From Liolophura sinensis (lineage: Eukaryota; Mollusca; Polyplacophora; Chitonida; Chitonidae): a DNA stretch of 64,000 nucleotides. A program made the translations under genes and the position numbers. The notes under the pieces were generated by a model. That model saw only the letters and a program-made list of their open reading frames with translations. It did not search any database and was not told where the DNA came from. Below, piece by piece: positions 10,731-23,437 of this stretch; position 1 is the stretch's first letter; each line of letters starts with the position of its first letter. The stretch lies in NCBI RefSeq assembly GCF_032854445.1, contig NC_088295.1, positions 78,334,028 through 78,398,027 of the forward strand, in the 5' to 3' direction.

Positions 10731-13230
10731 AAGGAAAATACATGAAGTACTCCATCGTCCAGGCACTGTGTTTAAATTTTGTACAATCAAAAAAGTACGA
10801 ATTGTCCACGAGTCCTAAAAGTTCTTTCCCATCGGTTGACATTGAATATATTGATGCAGATGCTTTTAGAAAGCCTTATTGATTTCATGTTGTCTTTCTC
10901 ATTTAGAAAAAAAAAACTTAAATCTTCAGTCCACTTCGCTCTGTCTTGAATACAAAAAGTGTTTTATCTCCAACATTTACCATTCTTGTTTTGAATACAC
11001 GACTTTATACGTGCCGACCCCACTCGAGAAATACAGGTAATATTCCTATTTCAGATCACATAACCAATACATGACACCATTCTGTCTGGCCCTTCAAGTA
11101 TCACATGATTTAGCAGACCACTGTACTTACACAGACTTTTGCTGAAAACAAATACATTTGACTTTTTCACCTCCTGGAAATGTATGGCATGTATTTTAGT
11201 TTTGACCTTTCATTTTGCGGGGGCAAACTGATCTGTTAACCTGGATTCTACTGGGCAGATACTAATGTCACATCAGGATACCTTAAAATTACACAAAAAA
11301 TATTGATAAACTGGAGCCCAGGAGCTGTGAAATGGGTCTATTGCTCTTCTTCAATTTTTTTTTCATGTAACAAATGACCAGTTGTCTTCTAGTACAATTC
11401 ATTGGTCTTCTCCACCCACAAAGAGCCTATCAGTTATTCTGTGTGTAAAGGAGAACCCGGCTCCAGATCATTATGACATCACATCAAAGAGAATGCATTG
11501 CACCAGAACGTCATATTATGATATACAGTAAGATGGTAGATATTTCCCCGAAATTTCTTTAGCAACTAAGTCGTTATCGTTTGTCCGGTTAGTGTGAGCA
11601 TGAAAATCTTCATCATTTGTTCCACTGCCGTATGTGGCAACAGATAAGGCAACATGTGAAGGCCAAATATCGTCATACAAGACATGTTTTAGTCCTTACA
11701 CTGTATAGCTGTATGTCAACAATACAAATATGACAAGGACACCTAGAACACATGTAGTCTGTCAACCTTTTTTCGATCTTTTCAGGATTATATGGAAATG
11801 TTCATCACATATAGCAAAGGTTATTAACAGCTCATTCCACAATTTAACAGATAACTGCTTTAACGGACCATAAAAAACTTTGTGTAATAAGTTTGTTGGC
11901 ATTTACGCAATTAGGAAGACCAACGAATTAAACTAATCTAACGCTTATCCGTTTAATTAATAACTTATGATAGCTAACAGAATTTATTTCAAACGTTTTA
12001 AACGTCAAGACATAACGTTTGGTGAAACGTTAACGGTTTCGTTTCTCAGCCACTCTTCGCTGAAAAAGACATTTAATGTATCCAGAATCCGGACGACCTG
12101 ACGTACCACACGTAAAAACGCGCCCCAACAAAGTGAATAATATGCTGGAATTTAAGTTATTTTAGTTAGTGTAACGGTAACTGATTACTATCGAACTCTC
12201 ACGATTGTAGACTTGAGGTAATGAGCTCTGCTAAAGCATCAGGCAATGAACTGAAGCCTATGTTCACCTAAAAACTCCGAATATATCCGATGTCCAACAT
12301 ATAGGCTTCGCCACAACAAAATGTGTTTGTCATGTGACACAGAAATTGGAGATAAACAAAGGCACGTGATCATTTGTAGGCTCATGTGTAAACTTGCCTT
12401 ATACAGTCCCTGAGATTAACAGATGCCTGGTGTGGTGAGGTAATGCTGTTTAAATGTTTTTGGTTAAAACGGTGTCAATAAATCTACCACAGTACTTGGG
12501 GTTTCTGTGCACATCTTCTATCATCAGATCAATGACCGAGTTATGTTACGATTTCATGATCAAAAGCATAACCGCGCCTGAAAATATTGACGGAAGACTG
12601 TGTCCTGTCAGTTTGTGATGGTCTACTAAAACTCCTGCTGTGTAGGGCCTAAAATATTGATGGATTAGTCATATGTTTACAAATACACGTTGTATATACT
12701 GTGAAAGCTAGTTAGACTACTAATTTATTTATTTATTTATTTGATTGGTGGATTACGCCTTACTGTACTCAAGAATATTTCACAATGGTTTGGTTTGGCG
12801 AAATCGGACAAAGCCCGAAAATCCATGACCATCCACTGGCAACCCTTCCCACGTACGGCCGGAGAGGAAGCCAGCATGAACTGGACTTGAACTCACAGCG
12901 ATCGCATTGGTGGCTCCTGGGGGATTGCGCAGAGCTGGCATACTAACCACCTTGGTCACGAAGGTCCCCCTTGAAGGGAAATCAATCGTGTGCATGCACA
13001 GACGTTTTAACTGAATTTTTTTGAAATGAGTATTTATCTGCTGGTAGTGAAATAAAACAGAATTAATCTGTTTTGGTGCAGTCAGCTGTACATGTCTCTG
13101 TTTGGATCGCCGATATAGCATGGCGTCATCAAAATTAAGACAGATTTAAAGAAAAACAAACCAATCAGAATTTCTATTTTTTCAGATTTCTGTTCATCAC
13201 ATGGGTAAAGACTGAAGTTCTGAATTAAAT
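10731..13230 (+). other. Duplicated spacer upstream of transporter copy 1
   Basis: D2HDH 3' flank (10731-11160), then the 5' flank of the transporter, matched through most of its length by 30530-33500. About 200 bp (roughly 11010-11215) is missing from the second copy. I see no conserved open frame, and no TATA box I would defend upstream of the ATG at 13231. Contains a T tract near 10521-10539 and a SINE at 12721-12970. Confidence 0.6.
12721..12970 (-). repeat. SINE-1 copy upstream of transporter copy 1
   Basis: Minus-strand copy: (TTTA)n, then 'gattggtggattacgcc', then the SINE body and tRNA-like head. The same insertion is at 32391-32640 upstream of copy 2, so it predates the tandem duplication. 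Confidence 0.85.
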
Positions 13231-13599
13231 ATGGAGGAGCGAAAGCTTCGCTCAGTTGTCTTGACAGATGTCTTGCATGGAAATGACAGATATTCCAGTC
13301 AATACAACAGTGTTCACGGGAGCGTATCAGAGGAGAGAAGTGCCCCGGCACCCTCACTGGAAGTCAAAGTGTACAAAAGAAGGTTTTACATACTCTTCAT
13401 GTTTTCCATGTCCGCCTTGGCTCAAGCCGCCGTATGGAACACATGGGGACCAGTGTCTCAGTCGGCCAAGCAAGTGTTTGGATGGACTGACGGGGACATT
13501 GCCTTGTTAGCGAATTGGGGACCCATTTCTTTCATCATTTCTCTCTACCCGTTTTCATGGATCATGGATGTAAAAGGTACATGTAAGGGCTCTGTAGGT

Positions 13600-13655
13600 T
13601 TTAATTTATTTACCTACCAATTTGGTTTGTGTTTTACGCCGTAATATAAATATTT
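13600..13655 (-). repeat. Possible SINE-1 3' remnant next to the exon 1 donor
   Basis: 'tttatttacctaccaatttggtttgtgttttacgccgtaa' resembles the reversed SINE-1 tail plus 'gattggtgttttacgccgta'. The same remnant is at 33861-33910 in copy 2. Short and degenerate. Confidence 0.3.
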
Positions 13656-15839
13656 TTCTACTATGCTAGACGACTTGAGGGCTTTCAGGTTTATGTGCGT
13701 TGGAATCAGGTGAAAACCACGCATACCCCATGAATCAAAGCTCCGGGGTATAAAGTTGCATGCAATCGGTCGTTGGATTTAAACATTTGACCTCAGTTTG
13801 CTCAGGGCAGGTGGACTTTTCTCGTCATCGAGTGGGTGTATTTTTTCTTACCTGCATATGGTTTTAACTACATCCAAGAAAGTAATTATCAGTGGATTTA
13901 TTGTTGTCAGTCCATCATCTCTTTACTTCTCGTTCAGTTTTGCCTACTCAAGCATCTCGAAGATCAGGTTCACATTTTTCTTCTCATGTAAATAAGATTT
14001 ATGTCTAGTGCTATTGTTTACTGAATTTACACAATTTTTACATCTATTAGGTCTAATACTCGTACTGAACAATATTTGAAGATCTGTTTATAACGTTGAG
14101 TGTTTTAGATAGGTCACACTCAAGCTGGTGAGTTTTATTTTCGCTGTGTGTTTCATATTTGTCCCTCGTTCTTCGCAGGATTACGGTGGGCGCTTATCAG
14201 CTGCAGCTTTGTGGTGGCAGCCGGGGCGGCGCTCAGGTGTATAACATTCCAGCAACCTTATGCCACCTGGTGAGTACATGGTGGCAGAGTTATACAGAGG
14301 CAGTGCTACTATCGGGATTATTTGGGATCGATATTTTCTAGGTATTTTCACAGATTTAGACGCCACTTTCGCAAAAGTTAGTAAGTCATATTTCCAGAAA
14401 CTGTATACCCTAAAAGATGTTGTCTAGGTTTCAGTGCCATAAGGCGACGTGATTTACGGGAAAATTACGAAAAACATGATTTTTGAAAGGGGCTCACTGT
14501 GCTAAAATTCGTGTGACATCATTCTGGGTTTCAAATCAGTGACCTCAAAGTTAGGTGTCTAGCCACCAGTAATACATATCCACAATGCTTTGTGAGAAGT
14601 CTGTTGGCCGAGTGGTCTGGACGCTCATTGCTGGCAGCCACCAATATATGGAGATACGCGTATGTATCTCTCCAAACTTGCAACATCGTTTATACACTGA
14701 TTGAAAATCTTAGGGACACTATCTTGGAATTAATCGTAAAGTAACTACATTCTTAAACGTTTCCCAGCGTCTTTTAAGAATGTTTTACGCTTGAATATAT
14801 ATGGGACAAAAGTAATTTTTTCCTATGTGTAAGGTGATTTCATCTTCTTGCATTAATTTTTGCGGCCCCAGATGAGTTATCCCTGCTAGGTCTAAGTGAA
14901 GTGGGTGGTGGGCCATATTTGGATTGTGTGTTTTAATTGGGATGCTGTGGTCGCTGCAATCAACTGTTAGGTTTGATATGCATGTAACTATTAAAGATCG
15001 ACTGAATTCAATTTTTCGTATTCTGTAAAGTAATGCCACGAGTTTTTATGAACATTTGTTTGGTTAGAGCCTCCATTCTTCTATTTTGAAATTTGGCTGT
15101 GGAATCTGCATGAACAGATGCATGCAGCTCATTATAACTAAACTATTCTTCGACATCTTTCAGCCATATATCCAGCCCAACAGTTTGGGGAAAGGTTTTA
15201 AAATTCTTTGAAACTGTTTCCTGCATACAAGGTGATAACCAGTGTTCATGCAGGGAATGTATGTATTCCAATTTTGTCACAGGTTGATTCACGGAGGCCA
15301 GTTTCTTAACGGCCTTGGAGGCCCTGTTGCCATGGCAGCATGTACGGTTGTATCGTCGACATGGTTTCCACCGAACCAGCGCACTATATCAACGAGTATT
15401 GGCAACCTGCTCAATGCTGTTGGTGTGGCAGTCTCTTTTATAATAGGTATATGGCCCAGAGGCTATCTGGTATCATTAACATGTATTAGAGCCATGTGTT
15501 TATATCACTATCCGGCTGTTGCGTGCTATGTTAATAGTAATATATAATTAAAGACGTACAGTATAGAGAGAAAAACTCAAGCACGGACAAAGTATCATAG
15601 CTGGCAAATTTCCACACGTAACCGGTAAAATACGGCATCCTTAGTTAGGGTTTTATTTGCAACTGTTCATGTAAACGATTAAATGGCTCCATGGCTTAAG
15701 CAGCATTAGGTAAAAAAAATACACTGATACTAATTGCATTTTATTTGACGTCACAGGCCTAGAAATACCCAGTTGCTGTGTGGTCGTTATAATTTTAACA
15801 TACAATAACATTAAAAAATGTTTTAATGTGAGGCTAGGT

Positions 15840-15925
15840 CTGGGGGTAACTCACGGGCATCCGCAAGTTGCTGGGATAAATCCCCACGTACGACCGGAGA
15901 GGAATCCAGCACGACACATTGAAAT
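15840..15925 (-). repeat. SINE-1 remnant in intron 3 of copy 1
   Basis: Internal piece of a minus-strand SINE-1 ('catccgcaagttgctggg', 'cgaccggagaggaatccagca'). The fuller copy of the same insertion is at 36003-36175, so copy 1 has lost the 3' part. Confidence 0.65.
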
Positions 15926-16079
15926 TGTATTTGAATTTTTTTAGGGAAATGAGAGCCGTGTTGTTGTTGAATGGTTAACATCCATCGTTTTGGGGTGACT
16001 GAAGTTATTGCAAGCACGTCGAGCTCCGCCTCTGTGAGTGAAAAAGTGTGATCCTCAAGTGGGCCGTTCTTAATAAGGC

Positions 16080-16205
16080 CTGGTCAGTAACCTGCGGGTG
16101 GTCGTGGGTTTAGCGAGGTTTCCTGTCACCATAATGCCGGCCGCCGTCGTACAAGTGAAATGTTGTTGAGAACGGCGTAAAACACCAATGGAAAAAATAA
16201 ATAAA
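16080..16205 (+). repeat. SINE-1 3' half in intron 3 of copy 1
   Basis: Plus-strand SINE-1 body and tail, ending in 'aaaataaataaa'. Shared with 36330-36462. Confidence 0.75.
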
Positions 16206-16599
16206 TTGTCTATCTGTGCATGCTGTCTGGAAGAAATGAGGTATATTAATTAATTTTCTGTTGTCTGACATAACATACTTGGTATATTTGATAATCTTAA
16301 GTCATATGTCTAAGTGTAAATTCACTTTTGCTGATTCACAGGTCCACTTCTGGTGCCACAACATTCTCCATGTACACCTTCCAACGGCAGGTAGCCAATG
16401 ACAGGAGAATCAGGCAGTGTTTTTACACATGTAGTAATAGACACATAAATCTTAATGTCATTCTCACACAATAATATATAACAAACTGATATTTACTCTT
16501 GTGTAGTACTGATAATAGACATAAGCTTTAATGGACTTTTGACAATATAGTGGCGCTGAAGAAATAATTCCTGTCATTATTTATCAACAAAAATATGTT

Positions 16600-16800
16600 G
16601 CGCCATGATCAAGAATATTTTACTTATTCAACGGTGGCCATCATTGTATAATGGGGGTAAACCTTCGACCATCCGGATGATGTTAGCAAACTTTACCACG
16701 TACGACCAGAGAGGAAGCTAGCATAAGCTGGAAACTCACTCAGATGAGAGGCCCCTGGGTGATTGTGCTACGCTACCACGCTAACCATCAGGCCACAAAG
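16600..16800 (-). repeat. SINE-1 copy in intron 4 of copy 1
   Basis: Degenerate minus-strand SINE-1, with tRNA-like head remnants 'gctaaccatcaggccac' at the right end. Shared with 36945-37160. Confidence 0.75.
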
Positions 16801-17035
16801 GGTTGGTTTAAAAGTTGGTTTATGGAGGACCTAGTGTAATTGAAGGTTATAAAATGAATGTAATTGCCAGACAAATAAATTTTAGATACTTTTCTGTACA
16901 CATTTTTAGTGACCTGAACATAAGCGAATTATTGAAAGCTGATACAGCCAGCGATGACTGTTTCAACGCATCCAACAATACGGGTCAGTATTTGTTCATT
17001 GCTCTTACTTTGCTTCGTTTATAAATAACTTTATA

Positions 17036-17166
17036 TTTATTTACTTATATGATTGGTGTTTTACGCCGTACTCAAGAATATTTCACTTATACGACAGCGG
17101 CCAGCATTATGGTGGGAGGAAACCATGCAGAGCCCAGGGGAAACCCACGACCATCCGCAGGTCAAA
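17036..17166 (-). repeat. SINE-1 truncated copy in intron 5, specific to copy 1
   Basis: Well-preserved 3' part of SINE-1 on the minus strand, flanked by imperfect repeats ('aaataactttata' left, 'aaatgacttcata' right). Copy 2 has one uninterrupted 'aaatgacttcata' at about 37378-37390, which is the expected empty site. This insertion is absent from the other copy. Confidence 0.8.
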
Positions 17167-18807
17167 TGACTTCATACATTCATTTTACTCTTTGTAATGC
17201 AAGCATTTTCCAGCAAGGGAACCTTGTAAAGAAATTTTACTTTAACGTTGTTGAACTGTTTTTATATATATATACAGCAAACCTCCAGGAGATGAGGGAT
17301 GGCATAATAAAGTTACAGTACATCGGTATGTATTTAATTGTATTCGGATTTTATCGCCGTGATATGTGTGTCTAAAATACTGCCAACGTGGGGTAATTCC
17401 CAGTCATACATTCATTCTGAGCATTCTTACTATGTTTCTTACGTGAAAAACTGTTTTCAACGACCATAAAATGGAAATATATTATTGAACAAATTGGTGA
17501 TATCCGAAGTATGCAGGCGTATTCCGTGGCTATATACAGGATAGATTTATTTATTTAGGCTTGTCAGCTGTTAAGGTCATTCAGAGACACGTCACAGGTG
17601 TATCCCTTTGACGATCTGAAGAGGTGCCCTGTGTACCAATCTGATAGAGCTTTCATGTGCGGTGATCTGGGTTTTCACTGACAAGGTTTTTCACTGGACT
17701 GAAGTCCTAGACATTTGTGAAGATACCCAAGTGAAGTCAACCCTCGGACTTCACGAACCTGACAAGGACTGTCACTGGAAACTACTGCAATTGTTACCAA
17801 AATTTGGACCTTATCGCGGCTTAAACCAGTCGAAGACATATTGTATTTTGTTGATTCGCTGAAAAGCTTAAAAAAATTTGGATGAGTTCCATAAGCGAAT
17901 GATAAGCGCTGGAGGCATTATACCAGGCATTATGGCTAGAGAAACTGTATATATTTATTTGATTGGTAATTAAAATCCTACTCAAATAGATGGTCATGCA
18001 GGTTTTATGGATGGGGGAGGAGGGGGATCTGTAAGTAAATCACCGCTCTTCACCAGGACAAGCCTTCTGACTTAAAGCCGCACCCTAGAGCTGGATTGAA
18101 GTCTGTGACATCAATGATTAAGGGCGACTAGGCTGCTATGAGAACATCGCTTTAGTCGCCTGAGACACTGAGGGTCCCACATGCTGTTGTGATGGTGTGG
18201 CTGTCTTCCTGTGTATATCAGCTTCTCGACTTGAGCCATAAGGACTAATTGTAACTGAAGTAGTGAGAGGTCTCTGAGGAAAACGACTGTTAATCGCTGA
18301 TTTAAAGTTCTTGCAAAAGTGAACAGGTTCCAGCCAAAACCTGTATAGCTGTGGACCAAACTGTATAGGGCGATTGAGGGAGAATGAATGTAACTTGGGT
18401 CGATCTCATCCACGTCGTTATTAGACATACTGCGCCAATGCGATTGGTCAAGGTGTCATGAATGTTACACAAGTACATTTTACTGTACCGTCTAAAGTTA
18501 CGTATTTTCACCTCAGAGTGCGGGTTTTTGCGTGGCTGTGTTCTTGGGAATACTTTTGTACTTTCCGGCCAAGCCTCCATTACCACCAAGTACGACGGCC
18601 TCGGTAAAGAGAGTGGACTTCAAGACGGGTACTTTGGCATTGTTATGGTAAGGAAGTAGCTAAGGGCAAATAGAACTTGCAGCGAATTGAAAACATATCA
18701 ATTCATAGATTTAATCCATCAATAATAACTTTGTTTTATATATATGTATATAGACATCAAAAAGTGCCGCACCTGGATCATTTGTTTTACAGTGCAATTG
18801 TCAGCTA

Positions 18808-20344
18808 TACTATCCAAAAAAAGAAACGCATAACCCGGTTTTTTGCGGAGGTGATGCAGTCTTTTCAATTATGCATAACTAAATAAGAATTGCTATTCTG
18901 CAAATATTTTTTGACACAGATTAAGGAAGGGTCCATATCTAGACAACAAGGCCATCAACTTGAGGTAAGACACTCACAATGAGTCTCCCACTTGAGTGGA
19001 ATGTCAGTATCTGTTGTGACCACCACGGGCACGAATAACAGTTCTGACACGCCTTGTCATGGACTGGATGAGATGGTGGATAGAGGCCTGGGGAATGTTC
19101 TGCCACTCCTCCTGCAAACATGCAACTTGCTCTTGAAGCGTTTGGGGTTGAGGTTGACGTTGGCGTAGACGTCGATCAAGTTCATCCCAGAGATGCTCAA
19201 TTGGGTTAAGATCCGGGGAACGGGACGGCCAGGGTAGCACATTTACATTGTTTTCGGCGAGGAAGTCCCTTGTGACACGTGCCCGTGTGCGGTCTGGCAT
19301 TGTCCTGCTGGAACAACTCCCGCTGAACGTCAATGACAGATAAGAGGTGTGGCGTGCAGGATGGTGTCTCGTAGCGTACGGCCGTAAGATTTCCCTGAAC
19401 GTGGACAAGATTTGTACGACCAGTATACGATATTGCTGCCCACATCATCATACTCCCTCCACCAAATCTGTCCACTTGGCGTACGCAGTTAGGGGCATAA
19501 CGTTCGTGAGCACGTCTGTAAACCCGGTTTCTACCATCACGTCTCTGCAATAGGAATCTGGACTCATCACTGAACCAAATGCGTCGCCAGTTGCGTAGAT
19601 TCCATGCAGTCACGTTGTTACACCATCGGAGGCGATTGGCGCGATGGTGAGGACGCAGCACGATCCCAACATAGGGGCCTCCTGGCTCTCAGTCCATGTT
19701 CCCTCAGCCTGTTCCGCACTGTCTGACCTGATATCCTCCTCAGTCCCGGTATGCTGGCTGCTGTGCTTTCAGCTGTAGCACAACGTCACGCAAATGGAGG
19801 ACCCTTATGTAGCGGTCTTGGGGCTGCCTGTAGTGACACGTGGTCGACCTGAACGCCGACGGTCATTTGTTTGTCCCAGTATTGTTGCAGCGGGCAGCAA
19901 GCCGTGAAATCGTGCTCTGGCTGACGTGTAGACGCCTAGAAATGGACGATTGGGACTCTCCAGCTTGAAGTCTTCCAATGGCAATATTTCTTGTGACAGT
20001 GTCAAGACGTGGCATGTTGAATCAGCTTGAAAACACCACTTGAAAGACGCCGATTTCCGGCCCGAAGTTGCGGTTTTATAGTCACACACTGTATGCTTTC
20101 CATGCGTAAGTTCGGCGTGTAAGACTGCACGTGATGCAGTGTGGTGCTGTATTTTTTACTTCTTCCAAAAACGGCCTCCAAACTCAACATTTTCAACCAA
20201 GAAATGTTTTGAGGAATAAAATGTGTGCTAACTGTGACTATTAACAATATTAAAACACATTTTGCTCATGAAATGAAGACAAAATGTATTTATTTCATTT
20301 TAAAATAAAACAAAACACCTATGCGTTTCTTTTTTTGGATAGTA
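18808..20344 (-). mobile_element. Tc1/mariner-like element in intron 7 of transporter copy 1
   Basis: 1,537 bp between duplicated TA dinucleotides (18806-18807 and 20345-20346). The ends are perfect inverted repeats of about 25 bp that start TACTATCC, run through an A tract and continue GAAACGCATA. Copy 2 has the same flanks joined through a single TA near 39165, which is the empty target site. The transposase lies on the minus strand and is broken. Confidence 0.95.
19004..20015 (-). pseudogene. Tc1-like DDE transposase, frameshifted
   Basis: Read from an ATG at 20015 down to a stop at 19004, about 337 codons, the usual Tc1 size. The N-terminal part is a helix-turn-helix region with the motif SQSTISRL. 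A stop follows near 19860 and frames change. Frame 19661-19206 has the first catalytic block (FSDESRF) and the second (QQDNARPH). The third block (SPDLNPIEHLWDELDRR) is in the frame 19408-19004, so there is a frameshift between the second and third acidic residues near 19290. The enzyme is dead, although the inverted repeats are intact and could still be mobilised in trans. Confidence 0.92.
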
Positions 20345-20361
20345 TATTTGCCATATCCGGT

Positions 20362-20473
20362 CGTTCATTCATCCAGACACACGTGTTTCCCTCATTCATC
20401 CAGACACACGTGTTTCCCTCATTCATCCAGACATACGTGTTTCCTTTATACATCTAGACACACGTGTTTCCCG
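20362..20473 (+). repeat. 27-bp minisatellite, short allele (about 4 units)
   Basis: Units of the form TTCATCCAGACACACGTGTT plus TCCCTCA, directly right of the Tc1-like element. The same array in copy 2 (39172-39800) has expanded to over 20 units. Confidence 0.9.
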
Positions 20474-21578
20474 AATTGGCTTCGCATGATTAAAAAATCC
20501 TTCACAATGGCCTACATCCAAATCAAATAAATAAACATTGTTCTACCTGAAAGCTCCTCACTATATGCACCATGGTGTGAATAGTTTGAGGTGCCTTTGA
20601 ATAATCAGTTAATTTTTATATTGGTATTTTGGTATCCTTTTTTTATTAGTCACACCCAATTTTGGGTAATCTCGTCCATCTACGGCGTGTGTTTGGGAAC
20701 GATTAACTGCTGGATGTCTGTACTGGATGTAGTCCTTAATCCACTGGGCATTTCTCAGGTATGTAACCCGTAGTGTATTGTATTGAGCGGAAATTACCGT
20801 TTGTTTGACAGGCGTGTTTTTGTTTTAAACCCGTCAATAATTCCTGTCTAAATTCGCTTCCAGGAAACAGCAGGCTGGATGGGATTCTACTCTATTATTG
20901 GTGGAACAATAGCTGTGTTCGTAGTCGCCATGTAAGTCTTGATTTCGAGAATTAAAATACCTTGTACTATGTGTTCCATATAAACATTCAGGTTATATAA
21001 TTTGTTAGCAAAAACTGTGAAAGCAATGGCAGGAATGACGTCGATTCACGTGTTCTTCTCCTGATACTTTTTATATATACAACGGTTATTTATTATTGAA
21101 CTGGACGAACTAGTTTATTCATTTGAGTAAGTGTTCTACGCTGTAGTCCAAAAAATTTGGCTTTGAGAGGTGTATAGGGAGAAGAATCCGGACAGAGCTC
21201 GGAGAAATCACCGCACCACGCCAGGTACTTATAAGCAAACTCGCTGACGTATGACCGTATCCGATCTAGTGGGCAGAATTTAATCAAACGGCGTATTGAT
21301 CATTAGGGTGTCGTCTTTAGCAAGTCTAAACCCTAATGGCCCTACCGGTGGGGACTAAATTTCCAGTAACATCGTAAAATGGTTATCAAAGACGATCAGC
21401 GTGACGGTCACGCATGCCTATTACATAGCTATATGATACAGTATCATATAACAGCATCTTGTTAATTTTAACCTTGTTAATTTAGAGTTGCTGACATATT
21501 TTCTAAGCGGATGAAGGTGATTCTGGTGGCACTGTACTTAATGGCGGGAGGGAATTTTCTCTGGCTGGCACTTATCTC

Positions 21579-21903
21579 GGGGCAATACATACCCTCCAAC
21601 AGCGGTAAGTGTATATAGTTTGGGGCTGTACATACTCTCCAATAGCAGTAAATGTACAGAGCTCGGAGCAGTACACACCCTCCAACACCGGTAAGTGTAC
21701 ACAGCTCGGGTCTGTGCATACTCTCCAACAGCGGTAAGTGTATACAGCTCGGGACAGTACACACCCTCCAACAGCGGTGAGTGTTCACAGCACGGGGCAG
21801 TACACACCCTCCAACAGCGGTGAGTGTACACAGCACTGGGCAGTACACACCCTCCAAAAGCGGTGAGTGTACACAGCGCTGGGCAGTACACACCCTCCAG
21901 CAG
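21579..21903 (+). repeat. 43-bp minisatellite containing splice donors, copy 1 (7 units)
   Basis: Starts inside the last 26 nt of exon 10, so exon 10's own donor at 21605 is the first unit start. The seven units begin with GTAAGT, GTAAAT, GTAAGT, GTAAGT, GTGAGT, GTGAGT and GTGAGT, most preceded by 'agcg'. Unit length is 43 bp, which is not a multiple of three. Confidence 0.92.
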
Positions 21904-23437
21904 CAGATGCCCTGTACAGATTTATTATTGTGTTAATATTGTATGTCTAAACGTAAGCCTTGCGTGTACTTCCCTCTATTTCATTTTGCTATTATTTTAA
22001 GAATCGGCAGCGTTATAATCTTCATTGAGTGTCTTATCAGCTAGAGCTAATTTATTTCAACGTTTGCTGTTGGTGTTGCGTGGAATGTACTCTTACCGTT
22101 TTAGCGGCTGAGATCATAATGTCGTGTTATTGCAGTGCACGTGTGGATCTCCGTGATCGCTGGCAACACTTTAATCACCGCGGGAGTGCCTCTGATATAC
22201 GAGCTGGCATGTGAAATAACATTCCCTATATCAGAGAGCGTCACAACAAGTGCCCTCGCAATGTACAATAACGTGGCTGGTCTCATATTCCTACTGGTGA
22301 TGATGATTCCAAATATCAGTGAGTAACGAATAATAGTCCCCTTATGGATGCAGTGGGACATCTTGATATGCGTCTGTCTGTCTGTCTGTACGTCTGTGTA
22401 TGTGTGATAATTAAGGACACAATTTAAAAACTATTTCAAATGGGACCTCTAAAATTCGCTACAACTTGTTTCGCACTGTGGACATGGCCTGATTTAATTT
22501 CTAACGTGGTGGTTTTTAGCTCGACTGTACTTGGTACAGGCAGATCTTATGTCGTGCCTTGAGCGTCGGCGCCGGTGTCCACTAACAGGGAAAGCATGGT
22601 TAGACAAAATGTTAGAGTGCACGTATGGAAATAACAACAACCCGAGGGGGATATTCCATCGTTGATTCCGTGTATACATATTAAGTACCGTAAATTACTG
22701 AATTGCTGGTGTTTAACAAAATGTTAGGGGTGGTATATCAAAAAGTACAGCATGACCTGAAGTTTTACATGCATACAAAACACAATAAAACAAGAGGAAT
22801 GTACTAGTTCTGATGCTCTGTGTGCATATTAATTACCGTATTAATTACCAAATTCACGATTTTAGTACTTTATGTATCGAGCTAAAGTTTTGCATTAATA
22901 TGTCTCCTACACTCAAGCTCTTTGATGGTCTTGCTACCAAATCTAAGTTCCATTTGTTCTTCATTTTACAGATTGTAAGCTATGAGAAGCACATCTGTTT
23001 TTCAGAATACGCATAGGTTTTCATGCGTAATATGCTAGAGCTACGTTCTTGGGTCTTATCATTGCAATATCACCGATGACTCTTGCTCACTTCTACTTTT
23101 GAGCATCTGCGTTTTTGTTCACATAACATCTATGTATAAAAGAGAGTGATCTTTACGGAATTTGTCTTTGGGAAGTTTTTTTGGGATAGTTTTTACAGAT
23201 ATTTTTATTTCACCTTTCCCTGTAGATGTGAGCTGGACAAACTGGTGTGTGTTGGGGACGGTTTTGTTTTGTGTCCCGTTGTTATTGCTGCTGAAGGACA
23301 AATACAAACGACTAGATATGGATTTAGAAATGAAAGCCGAAGACAAATCGTCCCCTGGTGTTAGTGGATCAATAACGTCCGTTCCAGGAGCACCGTCCGT
23401 GGTGTATACACATGACGAAGTTATAGACTATTTATGA

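Larger units (their letters stand above)
13231..23437 (+). pseudogene. SLC49A4 (DIRC2)-like MFS transporter, copy 1, one frameshift
   Basis: Twelve exons with GT-AG borders: 13231-13576, 14179-14269, 15283-15446, 16342-16390, 16910-16983, 17278-17325, 18517-18647, 20650-20758, 20864-20931, 21486-21604, 22136-22318, 23226-23437. Total 1,594 nt, one more than a multiple of three. The extra base is a T in exon 7: TTTTT near 18525, where copy 2 has TTTT near 38881. Everything else is open and gives a ~530-residue, 12-helix protein. Family hallmarks are the exon 1 block AVWNTWGPV and the exon 12 block VSWTNWCVL. Against copy 2 the N-terminus is changed and longer (the acidic dileucine signal is lost) and the C-terminus has eight extra residues ending in DEVIDYL. 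Intron 7 holds a Tc1-like insertion. A single homopolymer change could be a sequencing error, so this may be a real second gene. Confidence 0.85.

Noticed and set aside
12780-13121. 113-codon minus-strand frame upstream of transporter copy 1
   Set aside because: It reads through a SINE-1 copy; similar frames recur in other SINE-1 copies (53100-53360, 55135-55476).
20362-20473. Regularly spaced short repeats suggestive of a CRISPR array
   Set aside because: Units are head-to-tail with no unique spacers, and the genome is eukaryotic.
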